Counted from the first letter of the stretch, positions 1 to 7,729 are shown. The stretch: 51,304 bases of DNA from Pseudomonas sp. PA15(2017) (GCF_001945395.1 NZ_MSXV01000060.1:21506-72809), one strand, 5' to 3'. The notes: a model not told the origin generated them from the sequence alone. Made by a program: numbers and translations.

Positions 1-440
1 CTTGGGTGTAACGCGCTGGGAAGCCGCGCCGCGTCTGGGCCTGGACGCCTGGACAACGAAATTCGCGTCGGGTGATACAGTTGGGGCAAAAGGCAGTAGT
101 GGCGCAGAAAGTGCTATCAATCAGGGTAGGCTCAATTCTCAGCTCTTGGCTGAGGAGGTCGCAAGCGGTCATGCGTTCCAGAAGCATGTAGTCGGACGGC
201 AAGAGTTTGCTGATCTTGGCATCAACACAAAAAGCCAATTCCAGAGTTTTGTAGAAAAAAATTGTCTCCAATCCAGCAATTGAGCGCCGCCAAGCTGTTG
301 ATGGTACGGTCTACTATCTTGATAGTTCTACGAAGACCATTGTTATTCGAGGGCAGAGAGGTGAGGCTACGGCATTCAGGCCCGACAAAGGTGGCGTTGG
401 TTGGGAAAACTATATTAAATCGCAGGTTCCCAAGAAATGA
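1..440 (+). pseudogene. 3' end of a CdiA-type contact-dependent inhibition protein with toxin tip, frameshifted
   Basis: The reading frame is open to the left edge of the window, so this is the tail of a longer gene. Its first residues (WEAAPRLGLDAWTTKFASGD) resemble the conserved stretch just before variable toxin tips in Pseudomonas CdiA/FhaB proteins. The frame stops at 283 because of a run of seven A at 255-261. Removing one A restores a continuous frame to the stop at 438-440, giving a typical toxin tip with a HAFQKHV stretch and the ending VIRGQRGEATAFRP, features I associate with small RNase-like (BECR-type) CDI toxins. The restored frame ends in an ATGA overlap with the next gene, as expected for a toxin-immunity pair. 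The frameshift may be genuine inactivation or a homopolymer sequencing error. The exact toxin class is an inference. Confidence 0.7.
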
Positions 441-643
441 CTGAATTTAATAGTGGGCTTGAGTCTATTTATCTCGAAGTCACGCCTAAAGAGTTACGGT
501 ACTTTATTTCATGTGGTATGGCTCTGGTGCAAAATCTGCCTAAGGACTCCCTTTCGACATATTGTGGCTTGAGTAAAGATGAAATTCTGGAAGTCTCTCT
601 ACGTCTGAGGGGAATTGCAGATCAACTTGGTGTTGATATGTAG
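437..643 (+). CDS. Probable CDI immunity protein for the first toxin tip
   Basis: A 68-residue acidic protein with no signal peptide or membrane segment. It starts at an ATG that overlaps the stop of the frame-corrected toxin (ATGA), the standard arrangement for cdiA-cdiI pairs, and it is low in GC like the toxin tip. I do not recognise its family, so the immunity role rests on position, size and composition. The family role would be to bind and neutralise the cognate toxin in the cytoplasm. The gene is intact although its toxin partner is frameshifted. Confidence 0.65.
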   Translation: MTEFNSGLESIYLEVTPKELRYFISCGMALVQNLPKDSLSTYCGLSKDEILEVSLRLRGIADQLGVDM

Positions 644-682
644 GTGGGTGAGTGAGCGGCTAAGTTTTAGCCGCTTACCTTT

Positions 683-1042
683 GGGGCAAAAGCAACTGCG
701 CAGGCTGTTCCTGACGTAATTAGCCCTACTTATCGAGAGCTTCAGGGGTTAAACAAAGGATTCCAAGCGCATCACACCTTGCCTCAATATTTGGGCAAGA
801 TGCTGGGGTACACGAAGAATGACATGCTGGATCATCCTGCGACTCTAATTACCCAATATTCCCATACTGGGAAGGTGAATCCTGATGCTATGCATAAGGC
901 TATAAGTAAGTATTTACCTCCCATGGTAGGCGGTAAGCCGGCTACGTATACTGCTGGGCAAGTAAGCTCGGGGTTGCAGAAAGCCTACGGCGATATAGGT
1001 CGGCCCGAATTTTTTGACTCAATCAAACATCTGATTAAATAG
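683..1042 (+). pseudogene. Orphan CdiA toxin tip (second cassette, HNH-like nuclease motif)
   Basis: This frame has no convincing start codon or ribosome binding site. It begins with GAKA, encoded by the same 12 bases (ttggggcaaaag, 681-692) that encode GAKG in the first tip at 81-92, and in the same reading phase. It then reads through to 1042. It contains an AHHTLP motif (about residues 29-34) like the catalytic AHH/HNH-type motifs of polymorphic-toxin nucleases. Such start-less 'orphan' toxin tips lie downstream of cdiA genes and can be recombined onto the cdiA stem. It is followed four bases later by its probable immunity gene. The nuclease assignment is an inference from the motif alone. 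Confidence 0.6.
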
Positions 1043-1046
1043 GTAT

Positions 1047-1499
1047 ATGAGAATGGCTGATAAGCAGGTGTATGAATTAGCTATTGATGATCTTGCTTGC
1101 TTTGGTGTTTGGTACTTTCCCATGGATGAGTCTGTAGAAGATGAACTGACAGTCCGTCCTCTCCTTGAGAAGGAAATTTGTGCTGACGCTCAGCTAATTG
1201 TTCGGGCTGGGTTCCTTGGGGCAGATAGCTCTAGGTACTTAGGCTATCTGTACTGGGATGGCAGTGGAAAGGTTGAGTATTTGAAGCCTGTTATTCTTCT
1301 TAAGGATGGCTCCTCTGTTACATTCTGGAATGGGATGGTTAAGCCCTCTTGGGGGGACTATTCTGCAAGAGCTCAAGAGCTGAGAATGGTCTTGCCTATT
1401 TCATATATTTCAGAATCTCTTCTCGAACTGCCTCAAATCTCAGGGGGGCTTGAGGGGCTCTATTACTTAGATGAAGATCGGATTTCCTGGATAAGTTAA
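1047..1499 (+). CDS. Probable immunity protein for the orphan toxin tip
   Basis: A 150-residue acidic soluble protein starting four bases after the orphan toxin tip (an alternative start lies at 1053). It has no signal peptide or membrane helices and is rich in aromatic residues (FGVWYFPMDE, YLGYLYWDGSG). I do not recognise a named family. The immunity role is inferred from its position behind a toxin cassette, its low GC and its size, which is in the usual range for CDI immunity proteins. A strong terminator follows about 55 bases later, so the toxin-immunity array ends here. Confidence 0.55.
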   Translation: MRMADKQVYELAIDDLACFGVWYFPMDESVEDELTVRPLLEKEICADAQLIVRAGFLGADSSRYLGYLYWDGSGKVEYLKPVILLKDGSSVTFWNGMVKPSWGDYSARAQELRMVLPISYISESLLELPQISGGLEGLYYLDEDRISWIS

Positions 1500-1554
1500 T
1501 AAAGAGGCGGCAGATTTATTTGTCAAAATGCAATATTGAGTTTCCTTGAATAGA

Positions 1555-1582
1555 AATAGCCCCGGCCTTGCCGGGGCTATTT
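1555..1582 (+). terminator. Rho-independent terminator after the CDI cassettes
   Basis: A 12-bp GC-rich stem (aatagccccggc / gccggggctatt arms) around a short loop, followed by ttgttt on the plus strand. It ends the plus-strand array and sits immediately before the convergent SymE-like remnant. Confidence 0.8.
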
Positions 1583-1585
1583 GTT

Positions 1586-1786
1586 TCACTCGGCCGTAAT
1601 CACCAAACACCCCTGCATCACCCGGATGCGTATCTTCTCGTTGACCTCGAATCCGGCCTGTTGCAGCCAGAGGCCGCGCAGTTTGATGCCGGGGACGATG
1701 CGGTCGCGAGTGTAGGCGGGTTCGCCGAGCGGCGGGTAGTAATCGGCGGCGACGGTGGCGAAGCGTTCAGTTCTGAATCGATAGGG
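1586..1786 (-). pseudogene. SymE-like type I toxin, 5'-truncated remnant
   Basis: Reading the minus strand from 1786 to the TGA at 1586-1588 gives about 66 residues. They include ADYYPPLGEPAYTRDR, then VPGIKLRGLWLQQAGFEV, then a C-terminal IRIRVMQGCLVIT. This is the conserved core of SymE-family proteins (AbrB/SpoVT-like fold toxins of type I modules). There is no start codon: an in-frame stop lies directly upstream at 1787-1789 and the normal N-terminal part is missing. The gene is therefore a remnant. SymE-like genes are commonly found among Rhs/CDI loci in Pseudomonas, which fits this setting. Confidence 0.7.
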
Positions 1787-1865
1787 TCAGAGTCATAGAT
1801 TTTGGCGGAATCGATAGAACTATCGCGGCTCGGCCAGTGCGTTTCACAGGTCAATCATTCTTTAA

Positions 1866-3363
1866 AAAGCAGATATCGCCGGTCGCGACGTCAGCCTGAT
1901 CGCACCTGACGGCGACATCCCTGGGCGGCGTACTGGACAGCCGGAGCGACCTGGCAATCCAGGCGGGCCGCGATGTCAACCTTGCCGCGGTGCAGGACGT
2001 ACAGCACCACTCCTGGGGCAACTGGTTCCTCGACGAACGCGTGACGCAGCTCGGTGGCGAGGTGAGTGCTGGCCGTGACCTGACCATCAGCGCCGGCCGT
2101 GACCTGAGCGTGACCGCCAGCGACCTCAGTGCCGGTCGCCACCTCGCCTTGCGGGCAGAGCACGACCTGACCGTAGCCTCGGCCGCGGATGAAAGCCACG
2201 CGCTGTGGCGCACCAAGCGGGTCACCGATCAGAAGGATCGTGTCACCCAGCGAGCCGCGACCCTCAGCGCAGAGAGCGACCTCGACATCAGCGCCGGCGG
2301 CGATCTGGCCGTGATCGCCAGCCGCGTCACGGCCGGCGAACAAGCCTACCTGGTGGCCGGTGGCGAGCTGGCACTGCTGGCTGCCCAGGACTCCGACTAC
2401 GCGCTGCACCAGAAAAAGAAAAAAGGTAGCTTCGGGCGCAATAGCTTCAAACGCGACGAAACCACCGACGTCACCCACGTCGGCAGCGACATCCAGGCCG
2501 GTGGCGACCTGACACTGCTCAGTGGCGGTGATCAGACCTACCAGGCGGCGCGGCTGGAGAGCGGCGCCGACCTGACAGTGTCCAGCGCAGGCCAGATCGC
2601 CTTCGAGGGTGTGAAGGATCTGGAACAAGAGAGCCGCGAAAAAAGCAAAAGCAGCTTCGCCTGGCAATCGGCCAAGGGTAAGGGCAAGACCGACGAAACC
2701 CTGGTGCAAAGCCAACTGATCGCCCAGGGCGAAACCGTGATCGCCGCGGTGGACGGCCTGCGCATCGACCTCAACCAGCTCGATCGACAGACCGTCAGCC
2801 AAAGCATCGACGCCATGGTCCAGGCCGACCCCAACCTGGCGTGGCTCAAGCAAGCCGAACAGCGCGGTGATGTGGACTGGCGGCACGTCAAGGAAATCCA
2901 CGACAGCTTCAAATACAGCCACTCGGGGCTGGGCGGTGGTGCGGCCATAGTGGTTGCGATTGCCGTGGCGTACTTCACCGGGCCCTGGATGAGCAATGCG
3001 CTTGCCGGTGCTGCGGGTGCCCCCGCAGCTGGCGGCGCTTGGTCAGCGGCCACTGCTACCCAAGCTGCCGGTTGGGCCAATGTCGGCGCCACGGCCATCG
3101 GCACCTCGGCGGCCAGCGGCGCAGCGATCAGCACCCTCAACAACCGGGGCGACCTGGGCGCCGTACTCAAGGACGTGACCGCCAGCGATGCGCTCAAGGG
3201 CTACGCCGTCACCGGTATCACGGCGGGCCTGACAACCGGGCTCTATGACGGCTGGACAGGTACCGAAACCGCCCCCAGCACCGCCAGCAACGCTGTAGGC
3301 GCCAATACCCCCTTGAGCAATACCGGCACCTGTTATGAAAAATATTTGTCTACTAACGCGTAA
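1866..3363 (+). pseudogene. Truncated CdiA/hemagglutinin fragment: FHA repeats and pre-toxin region
   Basis: High-GC remnant of a large filamentous-hemagglutinin-type protein. It begins abruptly at about 1866, and an extra base at about 1920 shifts the frame (ADIAGRDVSLIAPDGDI then LGGVLDSRSDLAIQAGRDV). From there the frame is open to 3363. The first part shows repeated AGRDL/AGGDL beta-helix units (about 1940-2600). Then comes a linker, and from about 2925 an Ala/Gly-rich segment with a hydrophobic stretch typical of the pre-toxin (DUF637-type) region. The recognisable part ends at about 3330, and the last residues (CYEKYLSTNA) are only read-through into the antisense end of the amidase gene. 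There is no toxin tip. It is a broken piece of the same kind of system as at 1-1499. Confidence 0.75.
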
Positions 3364-4094
3364 ATAATAGATGCCGTTTCTAAATCTAATACCCCGGAGT
3401 AATTACTTTGGCGAAAATGAAGCTGAAAAGCACGCAGCAAGTTCCTATATCCAATATCTGAATCAGCACCAGAAATGTCGTATCCGTAGCGTTGAAGCTT
3501 AGTAAGAATTTCTGATTTAGATGGTAAGTTGGCTTTAAATTGCTCCGCATATTTCAACTTGTCTGCATCGTCATACCAAGCCCCAATGCCCGCCAAGTAA
3601 AGCTCTTTCCAAGGAAACGCCGCGCCCGGATCACTTTTCCTGCCGACCGCAATGTCGCTATGACCGACAACGTTTGTAGGTGTAATGTCAGGATAGCGCT
3701 GGATGATATTCAATGCGAGCTGCTTGATGGCATCAACTTGTAGAGCGTTAAAGGGGGGGAAATTAAAAGCACCATGATTGTCTTCAGCGAGGCTAACGGT
3801 CTCAATGCCAATAGATGTGTCATTAATATTACTTCGGCCACTCCAGCTACTTACACCGGCGTGCCATGCACGATCAACCTCATCGACAATATTGAACACG
3901 TTCACACCTTTGAAACCAGCGTCAATATATGTTTGCTCAGAAGGATCGGGAACAAGATAGTGTGCGCTTACACTACTAGTAAGAGCTTTGATCGAGTCTC
4001 TAAAATTTAAAGCCGTGTAATGTAGGACAAGAAACCTAACCCTCTTGCCAAAGCTACTGGTAGAACGATAGGAGTTATAATCTATTTTTAACAT
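3333..4094 (-). CDS. AmpDh3-like N-acetylmuramoyl-L-alanine amidase
   Basis: A protein of 253 residues (from the ATG at 4094, favoured over 4118 because family members start MLxIDYNSYR) that cleaves the lactyl-amide bond between MurNAc and the stem peptide. It has an Amidase_2 domain with the zinc ligands expected from LHYT near residue 25, VGHSD near 145 and KSDPG about ten residues later, then a C-terminal peptidoglycan-binding domain ending YALVDKY. It has no signal peptide. In P. aeruginosa the close relative AmpDh3 has been reported as a type VI secretion effector paired with an immunity gene. Here no such partner is visible: the 3' side runs straight into a broken cdiA fragment. Its GC is lower than the core genes. 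Confidence 0.85.
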   Translation of the reverse strand: MLKIDYNSYRSTSSFGKRVRFLVLHYTALNFRDSIKALTSSVSAHYLVPDPSEQTYIDAGFKGVNVFNIVDEVDRAWHAGVSSWSGRSNINDTSIGIETVSLAEDNHGAFNFPPFNALQVDAIKQLALNIIQRYPDITPTNVVGHSDIAVGRKSDPGAAFPWKELYLAGIGAWYDDADKLKYAEQFKANLPSKSEILTKLQRYGYDISGADSDIGYRNLLRAFQLHFRQSNYSGVLDLETASIIYALVDKYFS

Positions 4095-4273
4095 GTTTAG
4101 TTTCCAAGGTTCATGCATTTAAAAATAATATTTTCATAAGAGCAGTTTTTGAAGCTCTTTTTCTGAAACTGAAAATTCCCATGTAAAACTATCCCCCAAA
4201 CGGCTAATTTTTAAAGTTTGGAGACAAAGAAGCAGCCCCAAAAATGCTGCTTCAGGCCACTCCTTGCGAAAAA

Positions 4274-4501
4274 TCAAGACGAAAATAGATATTTTCCGCC
4301 CTCTACGATTCGCGTTAAAAGAGGAGCGCTATCCGTCGCTGCATTAGGATTGTAAGCATTCACTAAAGCGTTATTTAGCGGTGCTGTAAGTTCGGAAAAA
4401 ACTTCTTGGGCAACTATAAGGCCGAGAATAGGAAGTTTGCTAACAAAGCCACCACTGCCGCCGCTTACACTGTCAAGCTCTTCTTGAGTCAAATCTAGCA
4501 T
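4274..4501 (-). CDS. Double-glycine-leader peptide, possible class II microcin/bacteriocin precursor
   Basis: A 75-residue peptide. The start at 4501 is chosen over longer in-frame starts because AGGAG lies seven bases before it. The N-terminus MLDLTQEELDSVSGG matches the double-glycine leader consensus (ELxxVxGG) that is cut by the peptidase domain of bacteriocin ABC exporters. The predicted mature part is about 60 residues, begins SGGFVSK, has a hydrophobic stretch (LPILGLIVAQEVF), and contains no cysteine. No exporter or immunity gene is visible in the window. The amidase gene lies 179 bases downstream on the same strand. The leader is seen in the sequence. Antibacterial activity is inference, and a signalling or other secreted peptide is possible. 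Confidence 0.6.
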   Translation of the reverse strand: MLDLTQEELDSVSGGSGGFVSKLPILGLIVAQEVFSELTAPLNNALVNAYNPNAATDSAPLLTRIVEGGKYLFSS

Positions 4502-4525
4502 AAAGTTACTCCTTTGCTTATATAA

Positions 4526-4553
4526 GTTGATATATAATTTCCTATACATCAAC
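4526..4553 (-). promoter_or_regulatory. 11-bp inverted repeat upstream of the double-glycine peptide gene
   Basis: On the minus strand the arms GTTGATGTATA and TATATATCAAC (10 of 11 pairs complementary) are separated by six bases. The element lies just upstream of the Shine-Dalgarno sequence of the peptide gene, in very AT-rich DNA. It could be an operator overlapping the promoter or a 5' UTR hairpin. Its regulator is not identifiable here. Confidence 0.45.
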
Positions 4554-4627
4554 TGTGTGATTGCTGGTCATATATTTTATCAATTTAAATTTTGTCGAGC
4601 TTTATGTTGTGATCGCAAATGCCAGAT

Positions 4628-4845
4628 TGAACCGCCCCAGGTTTCACGGGGGCTCCACCATTTGAGAAACTAAAGCTACTATGCCAAAGCCAATGAAACT
4701 GGTTCCCGAAGTCCGCGAGCGTGCTGTACGGATGGTTTATAAAGTCCGTTGGTCGCATACATTCCAGTGGACGCCATTGAGGCGATATCCAAAAAGTTCG
4801 GCTGTACTGCTCAGACACTGAGCATCTGGATTCGCAAAGCCTCAT
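4628..4845 (+). mobile_element. IS3-family insertion sequence remnant (left end and start of OrfA)
   Basis: At 4628 begins TGAACCGCCCCAGG, which looks like the terminal inverted repeat of IS3-family elements. The OrfA start codon at 4681 gives MPKPMKLVPEVRERAVRMVY, the usual beginning of the helix-turn-helix transposase subunit. The frame then shifts, and AIEAISKKFGCTAQTLSIWIRK follows in another frame (about 4770-4842). The catalytic OrfB and the right end are absent, so this is a dead scar. It lies between the unknown 402-residue gene and the peptide gene. Confidence 0.7.
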
Positions 4846-4935
4846 CTACCTGCCTGATGCGGAAGCAAGCCTATACGCTCGCTTGCTATCGATATATTGA
4901 AATGAACCCTGTTGCTGGTGGTGCCTGGTTAGTGG
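4846..4935 (+). pseudogene. Remnant of a REP-associated tyrosine transposase (RAYT/TnpA_REP)
   Basis: A short stretch encoding AYTLACYRYIEMNPVAGG matches the very conserved CYRYIELNPVRAGMV block of Y1-type REP-associated transposases. Everything else of the gene is missing. It is fused directly to the IS3-family scar. REP palindromes, the substrates of such transposases, occur elsewhere in the window. Confidence 0.55.
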
Positions 4936-4992
4936 CCATTGCCACCCAGTGGATTGGTGGCACATCCATGTGCGCGTCTAACGGTACCTAGC

Positions 4993-6201
4993 CTAAGCAG
5001 CCAGATAGTTCTGTTCCATTAGGGTATCAATGCCAATCAGCTCCACAGCGGGCCCTTCTGTGTGCAAATCAAGTGCAGTTGCAACGACGTGCTTGGCGCC
5101 CTCGACCGCAACGCCAGCGGTTTCCTTGAATATACCGGCGAGGATGTTCACAGTGTTGCCAACATCGTGAATAAACTCGAGTTGCGCACTGGGCTTGATC
5201 CCCACCAAGTTGGCGCTCGCTTGGGCCTGCACATAGGCATCAGTGTTGAAGTTGATATCCAGTATGGGGACGTGCGATGAAAGCGTGGATACGCCAGGTA
5301 TATACGCGGCGATCTGACCGATTACAGGTAGCTCTTTTATCGAAAACTCGTTCCACTTGATCAATTGGACTTGATTGTAGATACCCGCTTCGGCAGATAC
5401 ATTACCGCCGATAGGTCCTGCGGTACCTATGCCAGTTGTGATATATGGCTTGAACGCAAAACCTTCCATGTTGAGTTTGCCGACAAAGCCTATACCTCCA
5501 AGGTCGGCGCTGAGCACAAAAGGCGCGAATGGAAGGGTGATCGGATTCAGACTCAACGCTCCGGCCAGTAAGAAGTTAAACGGTAACTCTGCGCCGATTT
5601 CAGTAGGTTTAAGCGTAAAAGGCACTAACCCGTAATTTCCACGGTCATCTGGAATGTAACCTTCCGAACGGCTGCCTAAGGCGCTGAGGCTGATGTTCAA
5701 AGCAGCTAAGCCGTCTGCGTTGCCTAATTCAATGTCATGCGTATTAACGAGGGCGCCGCGAACACCATTGGCAACATCAAAAATGTTGAGGGCGACGGTA
5801 TTGCCGTTGTCAATGAATGATCGAGCATCTAGATAGGCCGAGCCTGCAAAAGCCTTGATGTCGTTGAAGGTCACGTTGGACTGCAACCCTTCAGCAACCA
5901 GATTTCCACCATTTTTCACCACTCCAGTGAAAAGCTTCGCACCCGACTCGGTAAACCGATAAAAGTCATCCCCCATCCTTTTGAGTTCATCTCGACCACT
6001 GCTCCATAGATCAACTGTGGCGCTTGCTGTCTCTGCAATGGAGGCTGCCACCAATGCGGATTGTTCCGTCCCTGTACTCCAGGTCGCCTGTTTGAATGCT
6101 TGTATGGTATCAGCAGTAGCTTTTTGTGCGGCAGAAGCTATTTTGCCGAGATGGTCGACTGCACCTACCAATGGATAACCCATCTTGCCGAACGCTTTCA
6201 T
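4993..6201 (-). CDS. Unrecognised 402-residue cysteine-free protein
   Basis: The start at 6201 is supported by AGGAG six to seven bases upstream. Residues 1 to about 115 are Ala/Ser/Thr-rich and probably helical, somewhat phasin-like. The remainder is Gly-rich with alternating hydrophobic residues (for example LLAGALSLNPITLPFAPFVLS and GIGTAGPIGGNVSAEAGIY), suggesting beta structure. No cysteine, no classical signal peptide and no clear transmembrane helix are present. I do not recognise a family. The lack of cysteine and the Gly/Ala richness are common in proteins exported by leaderless routes, but that is only suggestive. It lies on the same strand as the double-glycine peptide and amidase genes, separated from them by transposon scars. 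Confidence 0.7.
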   Translation of the reverse strand: MKAFGKMGYPLVGAVDHLGKIASAAQKATADTIQAFKQATWSTGTEQSALVAASIAETASATVDLWSSGRDELKRMGDDFYRFTESGAKLFTGVVKNGGNLVAEGLQSNVTFNDIKAFAGSAYLDARSFIDNGNTVALNIFDVANGVRGALVNTHDIELGNADGLAALNISLSALGSRSEGYIPDDRGNYGLVPFTLKPTEIGAELPFNFLLAGALSLNPITLPFAPFVLSADLGGIGFVGKLNMEGFAFKPYITTGIGTAGPIGGNVSAEAGIYNQVQLIKWNEFSIKELPVIGQIAAYIPGVSTLSSHVPILDINFNTDAYVQAQASANLVGIKPSAQLEFIHDVGNTVNILAGIFKETAGVAVEGAKHVVATALDLHTEGPAVELIGIDTLMEQNYLAA

Positions 6202-7230
6202 TTGAATCTCCTTGCTCGTTTGAATAAAAATTAATTTTTGCTAGCTGTCTAATTTTTGAAGCTGTACAGGATTAATCAAGTTAGGCGAAATAGGTATTGG
6301 GTTATTTTTGATTGTGAATTAATGGGGGCATCATCAGACAAGGACAATATGTTAGGGGCGCTTTACTATTGGTTGACTGAGCCTGCCACTATTGTATCTA
6401 TTCCGTTATCTTGAGGTTATTGACGAATTGATGTCGCGAATAGCCGTAGGAACGTTAGGTAAGCGACACAGACATCACGCCGCGCCGAAGCGGTTTAGAA
6501 TGTACTGAATGACTTTGCTACAGAGGAGGCTGCATCCTTGCTTTTTAACGCTACTTCCGTCTGGTCAGGCTCGTATTCTGCCTGTGTTCGATAAATGTTC
6601 TGCCAGGTTGTGCGCGGGAAGGATCTCGCCAGTAATAAGCCATTAGGAGCCAACTATATGCTTATGGGAGCCTTTGCCTGCTTTCGTGAAATATAAGGAC
6701 TTGGCAAGCTACGCACAAAGCTCATCTCGAACTTATACGCCAGATTTTTATGATGTCAACAGGTATGTTTGCCGGAATTTTACAGGATGTTAGCTGAGGC
6801 TGAGAATGTCTGCAGCGCGTGAGGCAGAATATCCCTATTGCATAACTTTATATAACCTATTTTGTTTTTATCGGTCATTTTTTATTTAATAAAAATTATA
6901 TATTCCTAGGTGAGGTCAGCGGTTGTCTGAAAAGTTCGTGATAGATAGAGCAGCGCTCAGTGCAAATCGCTTAGCCCCTTGGTTCGCTTTAAGAGCCACG
7001 CCTGATCACGACCACATGAAAGGACGCGAAGCGCATAGGCTGGTAAACCGGTGGCGAGGAAGTTGCGCCGAGGCCTGCCTTGGATCGGCGTATGCCGCTC
7101 TAGGTCCCGCCTGACGCTTGGCTGCGTGGAATGCAAACTATCGTGAAGGATGCTGGCCAGGCCCCGTTAGAACCTGCTCAACGTCTTCAAACCGAGGTTC
7201 GACGATTTGGCAGCTACGTGCGGCGCAGTA
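6202..7230. other. AT-rich stretch without a recognisable gene
   Basis: About 1 kb. From 6202 to 6925 it is AT-rich and must hold the promoter of the 402-residue gene; a palindromic AAAAATTAATTTTT lies 24 bases upstream of that start. Short open frames (for example 6923-7114 on the plus strand) have no ribosome binding site, no recognisable motif and odd composition, so I do not call them. I see no RNA gene here. Confidence 0.5.
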
Positions 7231-7300
7231 CCTGTGGGAGCGCGCGGGGACGCCTGGGCCATGCCCGCGATTTTTCGCGCGCAAGGCGTGCTCTCACAGT
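7231..7300. repeat. Degenerate REP-type palindrome
   Basis: The segment begins cctgtgggagcgcg, contains catgcccgcgatttttcgcg and ends gtgctctcacag. It is a diverged relative of the 50-bp palindromes at 27901 and 30182. No gene function is implied. Confidence 0.5.
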
Positions 7301-7336
7301 GGATCGGGGACGGCCGCTTCTGCCTTGAACAGGCTC

Positions 7337-7555
7337 CTAGAACGATAGCTTGCCGAGGATGAAACCCCGCAGTACCGCTGACAGCGGAAAATCCAGCTTG
7401 CGCATGATGCAGGCCATCGCGCTGATAGCGTGAACAGGAACGGGTTGAAGGTGTTCGCATGCACGGCCTGGATGCTGATCCCGGTAATGATCGTGATCAC
7501 CGGCACCAGGGGCCAGCTCGGTACGGCGAGGATGCTGGCGAACGGATTACGGGTA
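7337..7555 (-). pseudogene. Degraded 3' end of a tctA-type tricarboxylate transporter permease
   Basis: On the minus strand two frames together give WPLVPVITIITGISIQAVHA, NTFNPFLF, then after a shift IMRKLDFPLSAVLRGFILGKL and a stop at 7337-7339. The MRKLDFP block and the following GF(I/V)LG are hallmarks of the C-terminal end of TctA, the large membrane subunit of tripartite tricarboxylate transporters. The frame is broken, and the rest of the gene and its TctB/TctC partners are absent, so it is a relic. Confidence 0.6.
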
Positions 7556-7729
7556 GCTGCATGCCCCTGCACTGCACAGAACACTGGAAGGCTTGTTCGC
7601 CAGTCAGGCGCTGGGCGGCGCGCTGGCGATAAACCACCTATGGCTTTTAGCCACTTTGCCGGCGTACCATTCGTGCTCCACCAACTCGGCAGCCTGAATG
7701 GGTTGGCGAACCGAGGCGCCTGATCGCAG

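Noticed and set aside
1891..2922. 343-residue minus-strand open frame opposite the FHA fragment
   Set aside because: The FHA repeats on the plus strand explain the sequence; the antisense frame arises from GC-rich codon periodicity.
6923..7114. 63-residue plus-strand open frame
   Set aside because: No ribosome binding site, no recognisable motif, and composition unlike either the island genes or core genes.
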